DNA from: Achromobacter sp. B7
Lineage (GTDB): Bacteria; Pseudomonadota; Gammaproteobacteria; Burkholderiales; Burkholderiaceae_B
Direction: 5' to 3'
NCBI RefSeq assembly: GCF_003600685.1
Contig: NZ_CP032084.1
Coordinates: forward strand, 6,138,001 to 6,202,000
DNA: 64,000 nucleotides
The notes below the pieces were generated by a model that ran no database searches, had not been told where the DNA came from, and saw only the letters and a list, made by a program, of their open reading frames with translations. Position numbers and translations under genes: made by a program. The first letter of the stretch is position 1. Every line of letters begins with the position of its first letter. Shown here in pieces: positions 19,132-29,686 of this stretch.

Positions 19132-19578
19132 TTATTTCACCTTGCTACGTACACGATCAAGGTCGCGGCTAAGCTGATCGATCTGGCGCTGCATCGCGCT
19201 GAACTGCCGCTCGTTCGCGCTGTTGCTGCTGCTACTGCTACTGCTACTACGGTTGCTGTCGCTTTGTTTTCGCTCCAATGCGGCAATCTTTTTCTCCTGA
19301 TCGTCCACTTTGCGTTGCAGCGCGCGGTTCTGGTTCTTCAGGTCATCCAAAGTACGCGTTTGATCACGAACCTGATCCATCGTCCTCTGCAACTCTCGGA
19401 CTTCCATGCCAGTTCGCGCTCGGCTATCGCTACCAACGACCAAAACGCTGTCGTAGATGGGCCGAGAGACTTCCACATCCTTGAAAACAATGCTTTGCGC
19501 GCTTGCGGCTGCAGAAAATCCCACGCCCGCCCACACCATGAAAGCTGCAGCGCCAAGCTTGCCCGGAGACTTGATCAT
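19132..19578 (-). CDS. Exported coiled-coil protein of unknown function with a serine tract
   Basis: A 148-residue protein not recognised as any family. Residues 1-28 form a signal peptide (basic MIKSPGK start, hydrophobic core, AAASAQS cleavage). The mature part has a short N-terminal region, then a heptad-rich coiled coil (about 60-105; RTLDDLKNQNRALQRKVDDQ), a serine-only tract of eight residues, and a second helical segment to the end (RQFSAMQRQIDQLSRDLDRV). AGGAG precedes the ATG by 9 bases. The structure recalls periplasmic spacer proteins such as the N-terminal part of CpoB-like proteins, but there is no TPR part. It is next to another exported helical protein in the same direction. 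Confidence 0.7.
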   Translation of the reverse strand: MIKSPGKLGAAAFMVWAGVGFSAAASAQSIVFKDVEVSRPIYDSVLVVGSDSRARTGMEVRELQRTMDQVRDQTRTLDDLKNQNRALQRKVDDQEKKIAALERKQSDSNRSSSSSSSSNSANERQFSAMQRQIDQLSRDLDRVRSKVK

Positions 19579-19602
19579 CTATGCCACTCCTGTGGTCAGA
19601 AT

Positions 19603-19635
19603 TGTCAGCGCAATAGGTGCGCTGACAGCACTTAT
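19603..19635 (-). promoter_or_regulatory. Inverted repeat just downstream of a -10-like element
   Basis: TGTCAGCGC (19603-19611) and GCGCTGACA (19619-19627) form a perfect 9-base inverted repeat with a 7-base centre. On the minus strand a -10-like TATAAG (19630-19635) immediately precedes it, so the repeat would cover the transcription start of the exported coiled-coil gene 19132-19578. The -35 match is poor. It is either an operator or a 5' mRNA hairpin. Confidence 0.4.
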
Positions 19636-19721
19636 ATCAAGAACCATGGGCCGTTGTAACAACGCTGGTGCCGATAACGGCTACGCTGCGTTTCAAAAGC
19701 GGCACCGGCCGGCTTCAGCGT

Positions 19722-20231
19722 TTATTTTCCGCTCTGGCGCATCGATTCCGCGTCGCGGCGCATACCGTCGACGCGCCGCTGCATCTCGTCGATCTTGCCT
19801 CTATCAAGCTGCGAGCCAGAGGGCGTGGGCTGCAAAGGCCGCATCGTCGAGCCGGAGTTCAACGGCATCATCGCCGGCGGCGCAGTCCCGGCGCCCGCAG
19901 GCTTCTGGGTGAACAGGCGTTCCAGCATCAGCAGCTGATTGCGCTGGTTTTCAAGCGTCTGCTCCTGCGACGCCAAGGCCTGTTCGTCCTCGTCTTCCGA
20001 GCCGAAGATGGCTGCGTGGTCGCGAGATCCGGTAGGCGGTTTGACCCGAGGCTCGGGTCCCGCATTCAAGACGTTCTTACCGGTCCTGGCGTCATCGGGC
20101 GACGGCGCCGAAGGGGCAGCTTGGCCCGTGTTCAGGGCTTGCGCGGCTGCCGCGCCGGCCAGGCACAAGGCGGCCCCGAGCGCATGGGCCGTGACGATAC
20201 TGCGCAGGACGTTGCTGACTCGACTCGGCAT
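19722..20231 (-). CDS. Exported helical protein of unknown function
   Basis: A 169-residue protein not recognised. Residues 1-31 form a signal peptide (MPSRVSNVLRSIVTAHALGA, hydrophobic core, AAAAQALN). It is followed by a Pro/Ala/Ser-rich linker, an acidic patch (IFGSEDEDEQALASQEQ) with a helix (LENQRNQLLMLERLF), a low-complexity middle and a C-terminal charged helix (KIDEMQRRVDGMRRDAESMR). The ATG at 20229-20231 was preferred to a TTG 15 bases upstream. It begins 14 bases past the S10-operon terminator, so either it has its own promoter in that short space or it depends on readthrough from rpsQ. Confidence 0.65.
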   Translation of the reverse strand: MPSRVSNVLRSIVTAHALGAALCLAGAAAAQALNTGQAAPSAPSPDDARTGKNVLNAGPEPRVKPPTGSRDHAAIFGSEDEDEQALASQEQTLENQRNQLLMLERLFTQKPAGAGTAPPAMMPLNSGSTMRPLQPTPSGSQLDRGKIDEMQRRVDGMRRDAESMRQSGK

Positions 20232-20244
20232 GGATCTCAAAGAC

Positions 20245-20284
20245 AAAAAAAAACGGCAAGGGGTTTAGCCCTTGCCGTTTTATA
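20245..20284 (-). terminator. Rho-independent terminator of the S10 operon
   Basis: On the minus strand, AAACGGCAAGGG and CCCTTGCCGTTT (20251-20262 and 20269-20280) form a 12-base-pair hairpin with a 6-base loop, followed by an unbroken run of T (20245-20253 on the opposite strand). It lies about 35 bases after the rpsQ stop. It marks a real end of the S10 operon and separates it from rplN. Confidence 0.92.
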
Positions 20285-20318
20285 TCAGAACGGCGAACCG
20301 TTCCGATGACTGCATCAC

Positions 20319-20600
20319 TTAGATGATACGTGCGGCTTCAACCAGACGCACCACACGCCACGACTTCGAGCGCGAGATGGGACGGCCTTCAGCGATTTCA
20401 ACCGTATCGCCTTCGTTGTATTGGTTCGATTCATCGTGCGCCTTGTACTTCGCGGAGCGCATGATGATCTTGCCGAAGATGGGGTGCTTGACGCGGCGCT
20501 CGACGAGCACAACGACAGTCTTGTCCATCTTGTTGCTGACGACCTTGCCAACCAGCGTACGCTGGCGCTTGGCCACTTGGGTGTTTTGAGTTTCGCTCAT
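20319..20600 (-). CDS. rpsQ: 30S ribosomal protein S17, last gene of the S10 operon
   Basis: A 93-residue OB-fold protein and primary 16S rRNA binder. It begins [20 protein letters not shown] and has the S17 signature [20 protein letters not shown]. It is slightly longer than E. coli S17 (84) at the N-terminus. It starts 2 bases after rpmC. A strong terminator follows, and rplN, its usual follower, is not here. Confidence 0.97.
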   Translation of the reverse strand: MSETQNTQVAKRQRTLVGKVVSNKMDKTVVVLVERRVKHPIFGKIIMRSAKYKAHDESNQYNEGDTVEIAEGRPISRSKSWRVVRLVEAARII

Positions 20601-20602
20601 GT

Positions 20603-20794
20603 TTATTTCCCTGCCTTCTCGGTCAGCAAGGTACGAACGCGCGCAATGTCGCGACGCACGTTGCGCAGCTGGCTGGTGTTGGCCAGTTGCTGCGTGGCCT
20701 TCTGCATACGCAGACCGAATTGTGCCTTCAGCAGGCTTTCGAGCTCTTTGCCGAGCTCGGCGGCGTCTTTCGAACGGAGTTCGCTAGCTTTCAT
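20603..20794 (-). CDS. rpmC: 50S ribosomal protein L29
   Basis: A 63-residue all-helical protein at the peptide tunnel exit, where it helps dock trigger factor and SRP together with L23. It starts [20 protein letters not shown] and has the family hallmark [14 protein letters not shown]. It sits 11 bases after rplP and 2 bases before rpsQ. Confidence 0.97.
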
Positions 20795-20805
20795 GTTAGT
20801 ACTCC

Positions 20806-21222
20806 TTAAGCACCGATATGACGCGCGACGAACGTGGTCGAAATCGGCAGCTTGGCAGCGGCCAGGCGGAAAGCTTCACGCGCGATCTCTTCGCTCACAC
20901 CTTCCATTTCGTAGAGCACTTTGCCGGGCTGAATTTCAGCGACCCAGTACTCAGGATTGCCCTTACCGTTACCCATACGGACTTCGGCGGGCTTTTGCGA
21001 GATGGGCTTATCCGGGAAAATGCGAATCCAGATACGGCCGCCACGCTTGATGTGACGATTGATAGCACGACGAGCGGCTTCGATCTGGCGAGCGGTCAGA
21101 CGGCCACGGCCGGTGGCCTTCAGACCGAATTCGCCGAACGACACGTGGGTACCACGAGTCGCCAGACCGGTGTTGCGGCCCTTCTGCTCTTTGCGATACT
21201 TTCTGCGAGAGGGTTGCAGCAT
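20806..21222 (-). CDS. rplP: 50S ribosomal protein L16
   Basis: A 138-residue L16 needed for peptidyl-transferase centre formation and A-site tRNA positioning. It begins [19 protein letters not shown] and has the [20 protein letters not shown] and [13 protein letters not shown] segments. It starts 2 bases after the rpsC stop, so translation is probably coupled. Confidence 0.98.
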
Positions 21223-21224
21223 GG

Positions 21225-22019
21225 TTATTCTCCTTCAGGCGCCGGAGCAGCGTCCGCCTTGCGGGGACCACCACGACCACGACCACCCGGACGACCGGTG
21301 CGAGCACCGTCCGGACGATCACCACGCGGAGCGCGGCGCGGACGACGTTCTTCTTCGCGCGGGGCAGCGGTTTCCGGCGGCAATTCGCCGTTAGCCAGCA
21401 TGTCGCCCTTGTAGACCCAGACCTTGATGCCGATCACGCCATACGTGGTGTGGGCTTCGGAGGTGCCGTAGTCGATGTTGGCCTTGAGGGTGTGCAGCGG
21501 CACACGGCCTTCGCGATACCACTCGGTGCGAGCAATTTCGATACCGTTCAGACGGCCCGAGCTCATGATCTTGATGCCTTGGGCACCCAGACGCATCGCG
21601 TTTTGCATCGCGCGCTTCATTGCGCGACGGAACATGATGCGCTTCTCGAGCTGTTGCGAGATCGAGTCGGCGATCAGTTGAGCATCGGTTTCCGGCTTGC
21701 GGATTTCTTCGATGTTGACGTGCACAGGCACGCCCATCAGACGCTGCAGATCAGCCTTCAGGCTTTCGATGTCTTCGCCGCGCTTGCCGATCACCACGCC
21801 CGGACGAGCCGAGTAGACGGTGATGCGGGCATTCTTGGCCGGACGCTCGATGATCACGCGACCAACGGAGGCGCTCTTGAGCTTCTTTTTCAGGTACTCG
21901 CGAACGCGAATGTCTTCGGCAAGCATCGTGCCGAAGGCCTTGTCGTCGGCGAACCAACGCGAGGACCAATTACGGGTGACCGCGAGACGGAACCCAGTGG
22001 GGTGAATTTTCTGACCCAT
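21225..22019 (-). CDS. rpsC: 30S ribosomal protein S3 with an Arg/Gly-rich C-terminal extension
   Basis: A 264-residue S3 at the mRNA entry channel, where it contributes to helicase activity. It begins [20 protein letters not shown]; the KH domain has [20 protein letters not shown], and the C-terminal domain has [15 protein letters not shown]. Residues after about 215 form a basic disordered tail rich in Arg, Gly, Pro and Ala (for example [13 protein letters not shown]) that makes it about 30 residues longer than E. coli S3 (233). Confidence 0.98.
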   Translation of the reverse strand: MGQKIHPTGFRLAVTRNWSSRWFADDKAFGTMLAEDIRVREYLKKKLKSASVGRVIIERPAKNARITVYSARPGVVIGKRGEDIESLKADLQRLMGVPVHVNIEEIRKPETDAQLIADSISQQLEKRIMFRRAMKRAMQNAMRLGAQGIKIMSSGRLNGIEIARTEWYREGRVPLHTLKANIDYGTSEAHTTYGVIGIKVWVYKGDMLANGELPPETAAPREEERRPRRAPRGDRPDGARTGRPGGRGRGGPRKADAAPAPEGE

Positions 22020-22028
22020 CGTGACTCC

Positions 22029-22358
22029 TTAAGCTCCGACCTTGACCGTGATATGGCAGGTCTGCTTCTCGATACGGTTGCCGCGGCCCTTGGCGCGAGC
22101 GGAGAAGCGCTTCATCGACTGAGCCTTGTCCACAAAAATCGTGGTGACTTTCAGTTCGTCGATATCGGCGCCGTCGTTGTGCTCGGCGTTGGCGATGGCG
22201 GACTCGACAGCCTTCTTCAGGATGACGGCAGCCTTCTTCGGCGAGAAGGTGAGGATTTCCAGGGCACGGCCGACCTTCTGGCCACGGATCAAGTCCGCAA
22301 CCAAACGGGTCTTCTGTGCCGAGATGTGCACCCCACGGATAATGGCAGTAGTTTCCAT
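22029..22358 (-). CDS. rplV: 50S ribosomal protein L22
   Basis: A 109-residue L22 whose beta-hairpin lines the peptide exit tunnel at the macrolide-sensitive constriction. The hairpin region is present ([19 protein letters not shown]), and the N-terminal part has [20 protein letters not shown]. It lies between rpsS (3-base gap) and rpsC (9-base gap). Confidence 0.97.
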   Translation of the reverse strand: METTAIIRGVHISAQKTRLVADLIRGQKVGRALEILTFSPKKAAVILKKAVESAIANAEHNDGADIDELKVTTIFVDKAQSMKRFSARAKGRGNRIEKQTCHITVKVGA

Positions 22359-22361
22359 CGC

Positions 22362-22637
22362 TTACCTCTTCGCCTTCTTGTCCGCAGCGTGGCCCTTGAA
22401 CGTACGGGTCAGCGCGAACTCGCCCAGCTTGTGACCGACCATGTTCTCGTTGATGTACACGGGGACATGTTGCTTGCCGTTGTGGACCGCGATCGTCAGA
22501 CCGATGAACTCGGGCAGGATCGTGGAACGACGCGACCAGGTCTTGATCGGCTTCTTGTCTTTGCCCGCGACGGCCGTGTCCACCTTTTTGATCAGGTGAG
22601 CATCGACAAACGGGCCTTTCTTGATCGAACGTGACAT
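22362..22637 (-). CDS. rpsS: 30S ribosomal protein S19
   Basis: A 91-residue S19 of the small-subunit head that contacts S13 and the A-site finger of the 50S subunit. It begins [20 protein letters not shown] and has [20 protein letters not shown] and [16 protein letters not shown]. Length and context (rplB-rpsS-rplV) are standard. Confidence 0.98.
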   Translation of the reverse strand: MSRSIKKGPFVDAHLIKKVDTAVAGKDKKPIKTWSRRSTILPEFIGLTIAVHNGKQHVPVYINENMVGHKLGEFALTRTFKGHAADKKAKR

Positions 22638-22649
22638 AGTGTTCGCCTC

Positions 22650-23477
22650 TTACTTGCGCTTGCGCCGTTGGACGATCATATTGTTCGTCCGCTTGTTGCG
22701 ACGGGTCTTGAAACCCTTCGCCGGGGTGCCCCACGGGCTGACCGGCTCGCGTGCCTCACCGGTACGGCCTTCGCCGCCACCGTGCGGGTGATCCACCGGG
22801 TTCATGGCAACGCCACGAACCGTCGGGCGGATACCACGCCAACGCATTGCACCGGCCTTGCCGATTTGGCGCAGGCTGTGTTCTTCGTTACCGACTTCAC
22901 CAATGGTGGCGCGGCATTCGATGTGCACACGGCGAACTTCACCCGAGCGCAGACGAACCTGAGCGTAGATGCCTTCGCGAGCCAGCAGGACGGCGGAAGC
23001 GCCGGCCGAACGGACCATTTGAGCACCCTTGCCAGGCAGCATTTCGACGCAGTGAATCGTCGTACCCACCGGGATGTTGCGGATCGGCAGCGTGTTACCA
23101 GCGCGGATCGGAGCATCGGTGCCCGACAGCAAGGTAGCACCCACTTCCAGGCCACGCGGAGCGATGATGTAACGACGTTCGCCGTCGGCGTAGCACAGCA
23201 GAGCAATGTGCGCCGTACGGTTGGGGTCATATTCCAGACGCTCGACCTTTGCCGGGATACCGTCCTTGTCGCGACGGAAGTCGACGACACGGTAGTGTTG
23301 CTTGTGACCACCACCACGGTGGCGGATCGTGATGTGACCGTTGTTGTTACGGCCAGAACCACGGGTCTTCTTTTCCAGCAGCGGCGCGTAGGGCTCACCC
23401 TTGTGCAGGTTCGGGCTAACAACCTTCACCATGCCACGGCGGCCAGCCGATGTCGGCTTAACTTTTACGAGGGCCAT
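22650..23477 (-). CDS. rplB: 50S ribosomal protein L2
   Basis: A 275-residue L2 needed for subunit association and the peptidyl-transferase centre. It starts [20 protein letters not shown] and has the active-site loop [20 protein letters not shown] with the conserved histidine. It directly abuts rplW (no gap). Confidence 0.98.
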   Translation of the reverse strand: MALVKVKPTSAGRRGMVKVVSPNLHKGEPYAPLLEKKTRGSGRNNNGHITIRHRGGGHKQHYRVVDFRRDKDGIPAKVERLEYDPNRTAHIALLCYADGERRYIIAPRGLEVGATLLSGTDAPIRAGNTLPIRNIPVGTTIHCVEMLPGKGAQMVRSAGASAVLLAREGIYAQVRLRSGEVRRVHIECRATIGEVGNEEHSLRQIGKAGAMRWRGIRPTVRGVAMNPVDHPHGGGEGRTGEAREPVSPWGTPAKGFKTRRNKRTNNMIVQRRKRK

Positions 23478-23774
23478 TTACTTCACCTCCGCAAAGTCGA
23501 TTTCCTGGCCGTCCTTGAGCGACACGTAAGCCTTGCGCTCATTACGGCGACGGCCAACGAATCGGCCAAAGCGCTTGACTTTGCCCTTACGGTTGAGGAC
23601 CTGCACGGACTCGACCTGCACTTTGAAGAGCAGTTCGACGGCAGCCTTGATTTCCGGCTTGGTAGCGTCAGCCACGACACGGAAAGCGACTTGCTGATTC
23701 TTCTCAGCGACGAACGTGGCCTTTTCGGTCACGATCGGAGCCAGAATGACTTGCATCAAGCGTTCAGCGTTCAT
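23478..23774 (-). CDS. rplW: 50S ribosomal protein L23
   Basis: A 98-residue L23, the trigger factor and SRP docking protein at the tunnel exit. It has the N-terminal [20 protein letters not shown] and the loop [20 protein letters not shown]. Its ATG overlaps the rplD stop by 4 bases (ATGA), indicating coupled translation, and its stop abuts the rplB start. Confidence 0.97.
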   Translation of the reverse strand: MNAERLMQVILAPIVTEKATFVAEKNQQVAFRVVADATKPEIKAAVELLFKVQVESVQVLNRKGKVKRFGRFVGRRRNERKAYVSLKDGQEIDFAEVK

Positions 23775-24391
23775 CCCAGCATCTCCTCGAGTTGAGCGAT
23801 GGCCGGCTTGGTGATCAGCACTTTCTTGTAGTGGACCAGCGACAACGGATCGGCATAACGGGGCTCGACAACAGCAACGTGCGGCAGGTTGCGGGTGGCG
23901 AGGTAAACATTCTCATCAACGCTGTCGGTGATGATCAGGACCGAGTCCAGGCCCAGGCTCTTCAGCTTTGCAGCAGCAGCCTTGGTCTTGGGCGATTCCA
24001 GATCAAACGATTCGACAACGGCGATACGGTCTTCACGAGCCAGTTGCGACAAGATCGAACGGATCCCGGCGCGGTACATCTTCTTGTTGACCTTCTGGCT
24101 GAAGTTCTCTTCGGGCGAGTTCGGGAAAATCCGACCACCGCCACGCCACAGCGGCGACGAAGTCATACCAGCGCGTGCGCGGCCGGTACCCTTCTGGCGC
24201 CAGGGCTTCTTGGTCGAGTGCTTAACTTCGGCACGATCCTTCTGAGCGCGGTTGCCGGCACGGGCATTGGCTTGGAAAGCCACCACGATCTGATGAATCA
24301 GCGCTTCGTTGAAGTCACGGCCGAAGATCGTATCGGGCGCGCTGAACGTAGCAGCGGCCTGACCTTGGTCGTTCAGGAGCTTGAGATCCAT
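23771..24391 (-). CDS. rplD: 50S ribosomal protein L4
   Basis: A 206-residue L4 whose extended loop reaches the exit tunnel ([20 protein letters not shown]). In enterobacteria it is also the autogenous repressor of the S10 operon through a leader ahead of rpsJ. Here rpsJ is separated from rplC by a terminator, so any such control would have to act on the rplC leader; this is inference. It starts 4 bases after rplC and overlaps rplW by 4. Confidence 0.98.
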   Translation of the reverse strand: MDLKLLNDQGQAAATFSAPDTIFGRDFNEALIHQIVVAFQANARAGNRAQKDRAEVKHSTKKPWRQKGTGRARAGMTSSPLWRGGGRIFPNSPEENFSQKVNKKMYRAGIRSILSQLAREDRIAVVESFDLESPKTKAAAAKLKSLGLDSVLIITDSVDENVYLATRNLPHVAVVEPRYADPLSLVHYKKVLITKPAIAQLEEMLG

Positions 24392-24395
24392 TTAC

Positions 24396-25085
24396 TTACG
24401 CTCCCTTCTTGGCCGGGGCCTTGATGGCCGGGCGCACGACGATGTCGGCGCCAGCGTGGCCGGGGACAGCGCCCTTGACCAACAGCAGGCCACGCTCAAC
24501 GTCAACGCGAACGACGTCGAGGTTTTGAACGGTGCGGGTGACATCACCCAGGTGACCAGCCATCTTCTTACCCGGGAACACGCGGCCCGGATCTTGAGCT
24601 TGGCCAATCGAGCCCGGGACGCGGTGCGAACGGGAGTTACCGTGCGACGCGCGTTGCGAACCGAAGTGGTGACGCTTGATGGTACCGGCGAAGCCTTTAC
24701 CAATGGTCGTGCCCGTCACGTCGACCTGTTGGCCGGCTTCGAACACGGATTCCACGGCGATCACGGAACCGGCTGCAAATTCAGCAGCGCGGGCGGGATC
24801 AAGGCGGAATTCTTTGAGGATGCTACCGGCTTCAGTGCCGGCTTTGGCGTAGTGGCCCGTTTGCGGCTGAGCCACACGCGAGGCACGACGAGTGCCATAA
24901 GCCACCTGGATCGCGGCGTAGCCGTCGGTTTCCAGCGACTTAACTTGGGTCACGCGGTTGTTAGACACGTCCAGCACGGTTACCGGGATGGATTCACCTT
25001 CCTCGGTAAAAATGCGGGTCATGCCGACCTTGCGACCCACCAGCCCCAGCCGGTGAGCGGCGGGCGTGGGTGTCGAATTCGACAT
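24396..25085 (-). CDS. rplC: 50S ribosomal protein L3
   Basis: A 229-residue L3, an early assembly protein near the peptidyl-transferase centre. It has [20 protein letters not shown] near the N-terminus and the extended-loop segment [20 protein letters not shown], which contains the glutamine methylated by PrmB in E. coli. The ATG at 25083-25085 was preferred because GGAGA lies 7 bases upstream; an ATG 12 bases earlier has its AGGA touching the start codon. It is about 20 residues longer than E. coli L3. It is the first gene of the rplC-to-rpsQ transcription unit. Confidence 0.96.
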   Translation of the reverse strand: MSNSTPTPAAHRLGLVGRKVGMTRIFTEEGESIPVTVLDVSNNRVTQVKSLETDGYAAIQVAYGTRRASRVAQPQTGHYAKAGTEAGSILKEFRLDPARAAEFAAGSVIAVESVFEAGQQVDVTGTTIGKGFAGTIKRHHFGSQRASHGNSRSHRVPGSIGQAQDPGRVFPGKKMAGHLGDVTRTVQNLDVVRVDVERGLLLVKGAVPGHAGADIVVRPAIKAPAKKGA

Positions 25086-25263
25086 CGTTTTCTCCATTCC
25101 TGACTGCGATTGGTCAGGGCTAATCAGGCAAAAGGTAACGGCCTTTGCCCTACGACTATGTTCAACCTGGTTGGTATTGCCTTATAGGCCGCCTTGCCTT
25201 GCAGCAAAGGGATTCAAGCCAATCCGCCCATAGTTAGACTTGCCACAAAATGGCAAGCTTGGC

Positions 25264-25293
25264 ATATTAGCATGATTTTTTCAGACAGCACAA
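25264..25293 (-). promoter_or_regulatory. Possible promoter of the rplC-rpsQ unit
   Basis: On the minus strand an extended -10 (TGC-TAATAT, hexamer at 25264-25269) lies 18 bases from a weak -35 (TTGTGC, 25288-25293). It sits between the rpsJ terminator and rplC and would give a leader of about 170 nucleotides. The TGn extension supports it despite the poor -35 match. Confidence 0.45.
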
Positions 25294-25362
25294 GCACTTA
25301 GCGGCTTAAAGGCATGCGCACGCGCGCATATTTGCCACACTTTGGACGGCGTTGCCCCGACC

Positions 25363-25404
25363 AAAACAAAATGGCCGCATTCCCTTGGGAACACGGCCAT
25401 TCTT
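25363..25404 (-). terminator. Rho-independent terminator after rpsJ
   Basis: On the minus strand AATGGCCG pairs with CGGCCATT (25394-25401 and 25370-25377), and an inner TTCCC/GGGAA pair extends the stem past a small 2x2 internal loop. The stem is followed by TTTGTTTT. It lies about 40 bases after the rpsJ stop and would end or attenuate the rpsL-rpsG-fusA-tuf-rpsJ transcript. Confidence 0.75.
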
Positions 25405-25442
25405 ATCGAGCCTACCGGCGAAGGTAGCAGGCCCGAATCGCC

Positions 25443-25754
25443 TTACTGCAGCGCGATTTCGACGTCGACGCCGGCCGGCAGGTCCAGACGCATCAGAGCG
25501 TCAACGGTCTTGTCGGTGGGATCAACGATGTCCATCAGGCGCTGGTGCGTACGGATTTCGAACTGGTCGCGCGACGTCTTGTTGACGTGCGGCGAACGCA
25601 GAACGTCGTAGCGACGGATACGCGTGGGCAGCGGCACCGGGCCGCGGACGACGGCGCCGGTACGCTTGGCGGTGTCGACGATTTCAGCGGCCGATTGATC
25701 GATCAGCTTGTAATCGAATGCTTTCAAGCGGATACGGATCTTTTGGTTTTTCAT
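25443..25754 (-). CDS. rpsJ: 30S ribosomal protein S10 (NusE)
   Basis: A 103-residue S10, also the NusE partner of NusB and NusG in transcription antitermination and coupling. It begins [20 protein letters not shown] and has the S10 signature [20 protein letters not shown]. It lies 74 bases after tuf in the same direction and is followed by a terminator, so it belongs to the str-type transcript rather than to the rplC unit. Confidence 0.98.
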   Translation of the reverse strand: MKNQKIRIRLKAFDYKLIDQSAAEIVDTAKRTGAVVRGPVPLPTRIRRYDVLRSPHVNKTSRDQFEIRTHQRLMDIVDPTDKTVDALMRLDLPAGVDVEIALQ

Positions 25755-25828
25755 GGCGTTTCCTAAAGAACGAGAGGCGAAGGCGACGAGGCGCCCTCGC
25801 TGGTTGTGTGCTGCTTAAGTGATCCGAA

Positions 25829-27019
<1,191 letters not shown>

Positions 27020-27094
27020 GATCTCTATCCTTTAACTTTCAAGGAAACTTGAATCTGCCAGGCCACCCGGATGGGCGGACCTGGCTAGGGTTAT

Positions 27095-29197
27095 TTACTT
27101 GGCCCGAGCGGCGATGACTTCGTCAGCGACGTTCTTGGGAGCCTCGGAGTAATGCTTGAATTCCATCGTGTACGTGGCACGACCTTGCGTCAACGAACGC
27201 AGGTTCGTGGCGTAACCGAACATCTCGGCCAGGGGAACTTCAGCCTTGATGGTCTTGCCGCCACCGACCATGTCGTCCATGCCTTGGACCATGCCGCGAC
27301 GCGAGGACAGATCGCCCATCACGGTACCAGCGTAGTCTTCCGGCGTTTCGACTTCAACGGCCATCATCGGTTCCAGCAGCACGGGGCTGGCCTTGCGCAG
27401 ACCTTCCTTGAATGCCATGGAGCCGGCCATCTTGAACGCGTTTTCGTTCGAGTCCACATCGTGGTACGAACCGAAGAACAGCGTGCACTTGACGTCGACG
27501 ATCGGGTAGCCAGCCAACACGCCCGAAGGCAGCGTTTCCTGAATGCCCTTGTCCACCGCGGGGATGTATTCGCGAGGAACCACACCGCCCTTGATGGCGT
27601 CCACGAATTCGTAGCCACCGCCAGGAGGCAACGGCTCGACCTTCAGCACCACGTGACCGTACTGGCCACGGCCGCCCGACTGCTTGACGAACTTGCCTTC
27701 AACTTCGTCGCAGGTCTTGCGGATGGTTTCACGGTAGGCCACTTGCGGCTTGCCGACGTTGGCTTCAACGCCGAACTCACGCTTCATGCGGTCGACCAGA
27801 ATTTCCAGGTGAAGCTCGCCCATGCCGGAAATGATGGTTTGGCCGGATTCTTCGTCGCTGCGCACGCGGAACGACGGATCTTCCTGCGCCAGACGCGACA
27901 GCGCCAGACCCATCTTTTCCTGGTCAGCCTTCGACTTCGGTTCCACGGCCTGCGAAATCACGGGCTCGGGGAAAATCATGCGTTCGAGCAAGATGTGCGA
28001 GTCGGTGTCGCACAGCGTTTCGCCGGTGGTCACGTCTTTCAGACCCACCACGGCGGCGATGTCGCCTGCCAACACTTCCTTGATTTCTTCGCGGTTGTTC
28101 GCGTGCATCTGCAGAATGCGGCCGATACGTTCTTTCTTGCCCTTGATGGGGTTGTAGACCGTGTCGCCCGACTTCAGGACGCCCGAGTAAACGCGCACGA
28201 AGGTCAATTGACCCACGAACGGATCGCTCATCAGCTTGAATGCCAGTGCCGAGAACTTCTCGCCGTCGTCCGCTTCACGCGTGACGGGATTGCCATCGTC
28301 GTCCTGGCCGTCAACCGCGGGAATGTCCACGGGCGAAGGCAGGTAGTCGATGACCGCGTCCAGCATGCGCTGCACGCCCTTGTTCTTGAAGGCGGTGCCG
28401 CACAGCATCGGCTGGATTTCGCCAGCGATGGTGCGTTGGCGGATGGCCAGGTTGATTTCGGCTTCGTCCAAGGAACCCGTTTCCAGGTACTTGTTCATCA
28501 GCTCTTCCGACGACTCAGCGGCGGCTTCAACCAGCTTTTCACGCCATTCGTTGGCCAGGCCTTCCAGCTCGGCGGGAATATCGTGGTAGTCGAACTTGAT
28601 GCCTTGGCTGGCTTCGTCCCAAATGATCGCCTTCATCTTGACCAGGTCGACCACGCCTTGGAACGTGTCTTCGGCACCGATCGGGATCACGATCGGCACG
28701 GGATTGGCGCGCAGGCGGTTCTTCAGCTGGTCATAGACCTTGAAGAAGTTGGCGCCGGTGCGGTCCATCTTGTTGACGAAGGCCAGACGCGGCACGCCGT
28801 ACTTGTTGGCTTGGCGCCACACGGTTTCGGACTGCGGCTGAACGCCACCCACCGCGCAATAGACCATGCAAGCACCGTCCAGGACGCGCATGGAACGTTC
28901 CACCTCAATGGTGAAGTCCACGTGACCCGGGGTGTCGATGATGTTGATGCGGTGTTCGGGATAGTTCTTCGCCATGCCACGCCAAAACGCCGTCGTAGCT
29001 GCCGACGTAATGGTGATGCCACGCTCTTGCTCTTGTTCCATCCAGTCCATGGTGGCTGCGCCATCATGCACTTCGCCAATCTTGTGATTGACGCCGGTGT
29101 AGAACAGGATACGTTCGGTCGTGGTGGTTTTCCCTGCATCGATGTGCGCAGAGATACCAATGTTGCGATAGCGCTCGATCGGGGTTTTGCGGGCCAT
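27095..29197 (-). CDS. fusA: Elongation factor G
   Basis: A 700-residue translocase GTPase. G1 is [19 protein letters not shown], the switch II region is [20 protein letters not shown], and G4 is NKMDRTGAN. Domain IV has [18 protein letters not shown], and the C-terminus has [20 protein letters not shown]. The start codon is 18 bases after rpsG in the usual str order. Confidence 0.99.
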   Translation of the reverse strand: MARKTPIERYRNIGISAHIDAGKTTTTERILFYTGVNHKIGEVHDGAATMDWMEQEQERGITITSAATTAFWRGMAKNYPEHRINIIDTPGHVDFTIEVERSMRVLDGACMVYCAVGGVQPQSETVWRQANKYGVPRLAFVNKMDRTGANFFKVYDQLKNRLRANPVPIVIPIGAEDTFQGVVDLVKMKAIIWDEASQGIKFDYHDIPAELEGLANEWREKLVEAAAESSEELMNKYLETGSLDEAEINLAIRQRTIAGEIQPMLCGTAFKNKGVQRMLDAVIDYLPSPVDIPAVDGQDDDGNPVTREADDGEKFSALAFKLMSDPFVGQLTFVRVYSGVLKSGDTVYNPIKGKKERIGRILQMHANNREEIKEVLAGDIAAVVGLKDVTTGETLCDTDSHILLERMIFPEPVISQAVEPKSKADQEKMGLALSRLAQEDPSFRVRSDEESGQTIISGMGELHLEILVDRMKREFGVEANVGKPQVAYRETIRKTCDEVEGKFVKQSGGRGQYGHVVLKVEPLPPGGGYEFVDAIKGGVVPREYIPAVDKGIQETLPSGVLAGYPIVDVKCTLFFGSYHDVDSNENAFKMAGSMAFKEGLRKASPVLLEPMMAVEVETPEDYAGTVMGDLSSRRGMVQGMDDMVGGGKTIKAEVPLAEMFGYATNLRSLTQGRATYTMEFKHYSEAPKNVADEVIAARAK

Positions 29198-29215
29198 GGT
29201 GGATTAGTCCTTAAA

Positions 29216-29686
29216 TTACCAGCGGAAATGGCTGAAGGCCTTGTTGGCCTCTGCCATCTTGTGCGTGTCTTCGCGCTTCTTCATCGCGGCGCCACGACCT
29301 TCGGAGGCGTCGATCAGTTCGCCAGCAAGACGCAGATCCATCGACTTCTCGCCACGCTTCTTAGCGGCTTCACGGAGCCAACGCATAGCCAGGGCCAGGC
29401 GGCGCACGGGGCGCACTTCAACCGGCACTTGGTAGTTGGCACCGCCAACGCGGCGGCTCTTCACTTCGACGATCGGCTTGATGTTGTTGATCGCCAGGCT
29501 GAAAACCTCGATCGGCTCTTTGCCGGTCTTGGTTTGCACTTGCTCGAGGGCACCGTAGACGATGCGCTCGGCGACGGCCTTCTTACCGTCCAGCATGACG
29601 ACGTTCATGAACTTGGCGAGCTCGACGCTGCCGAACTTGGGATCGGGCAGAATCTCGCGCTTGGGTACTTCGCGACGACGGGGCAT
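29216..29686 (-). CDS. rpsG: 30S ribosomal protein S7
   Basis: A 156-residue S7 that organises the head of the small subunit and, in enterobacteria, represses its own operon. It begins [20 protein letters not shown] and has [20 protein letters not shown] and [20 protein letters not shown]. It is separated from rpsL by 166 bases, longer than in most genomes. That gap has several GC-rich self-complementary runs (29745-29830) and could hold an S7 control site; this is inference. Confidence 0.98.
   Translation of the reverse strand: MPRRREVPKREILPDPKFGSVELAKFMNVVMLDGKKAVAERIVYGALEQVQTKTGKEPIEVFSLAINNIKPIVEVKSRRVGGANYQVPVEVRPVRRLALAMRWLREAAKKRGEKSMDLRLAGELIDASEGRGAAMKKREDTHKMAEANKAFSHFRW

Larger units (their letters stand above)
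25086..25442 (-). other. 357-base rpsJ-rplC gap with terminator, promoter and leader
   Basis: No gene is present. In most proteobacteria rpsJ and rplC are separated by only a few tens of bases. Here the gap contains, in transcription order, a terminator (25363-25404), about 70 bases of unremarkable sequence, a possible promoter (25264-25293) and a leader to the rplC start at 25085. The leader has several short repeats of GGC/GCC and a GGCAAGG/CCTTGC pair, but no structure recognised as an L4 target. Confidence 0.5.

Noticed and set aside
7101..20231. Mobile element explaining the S10-spc split
   Set aside because: No transposase, integrase, terminal inverted repeat or target duplication was found at the borders.
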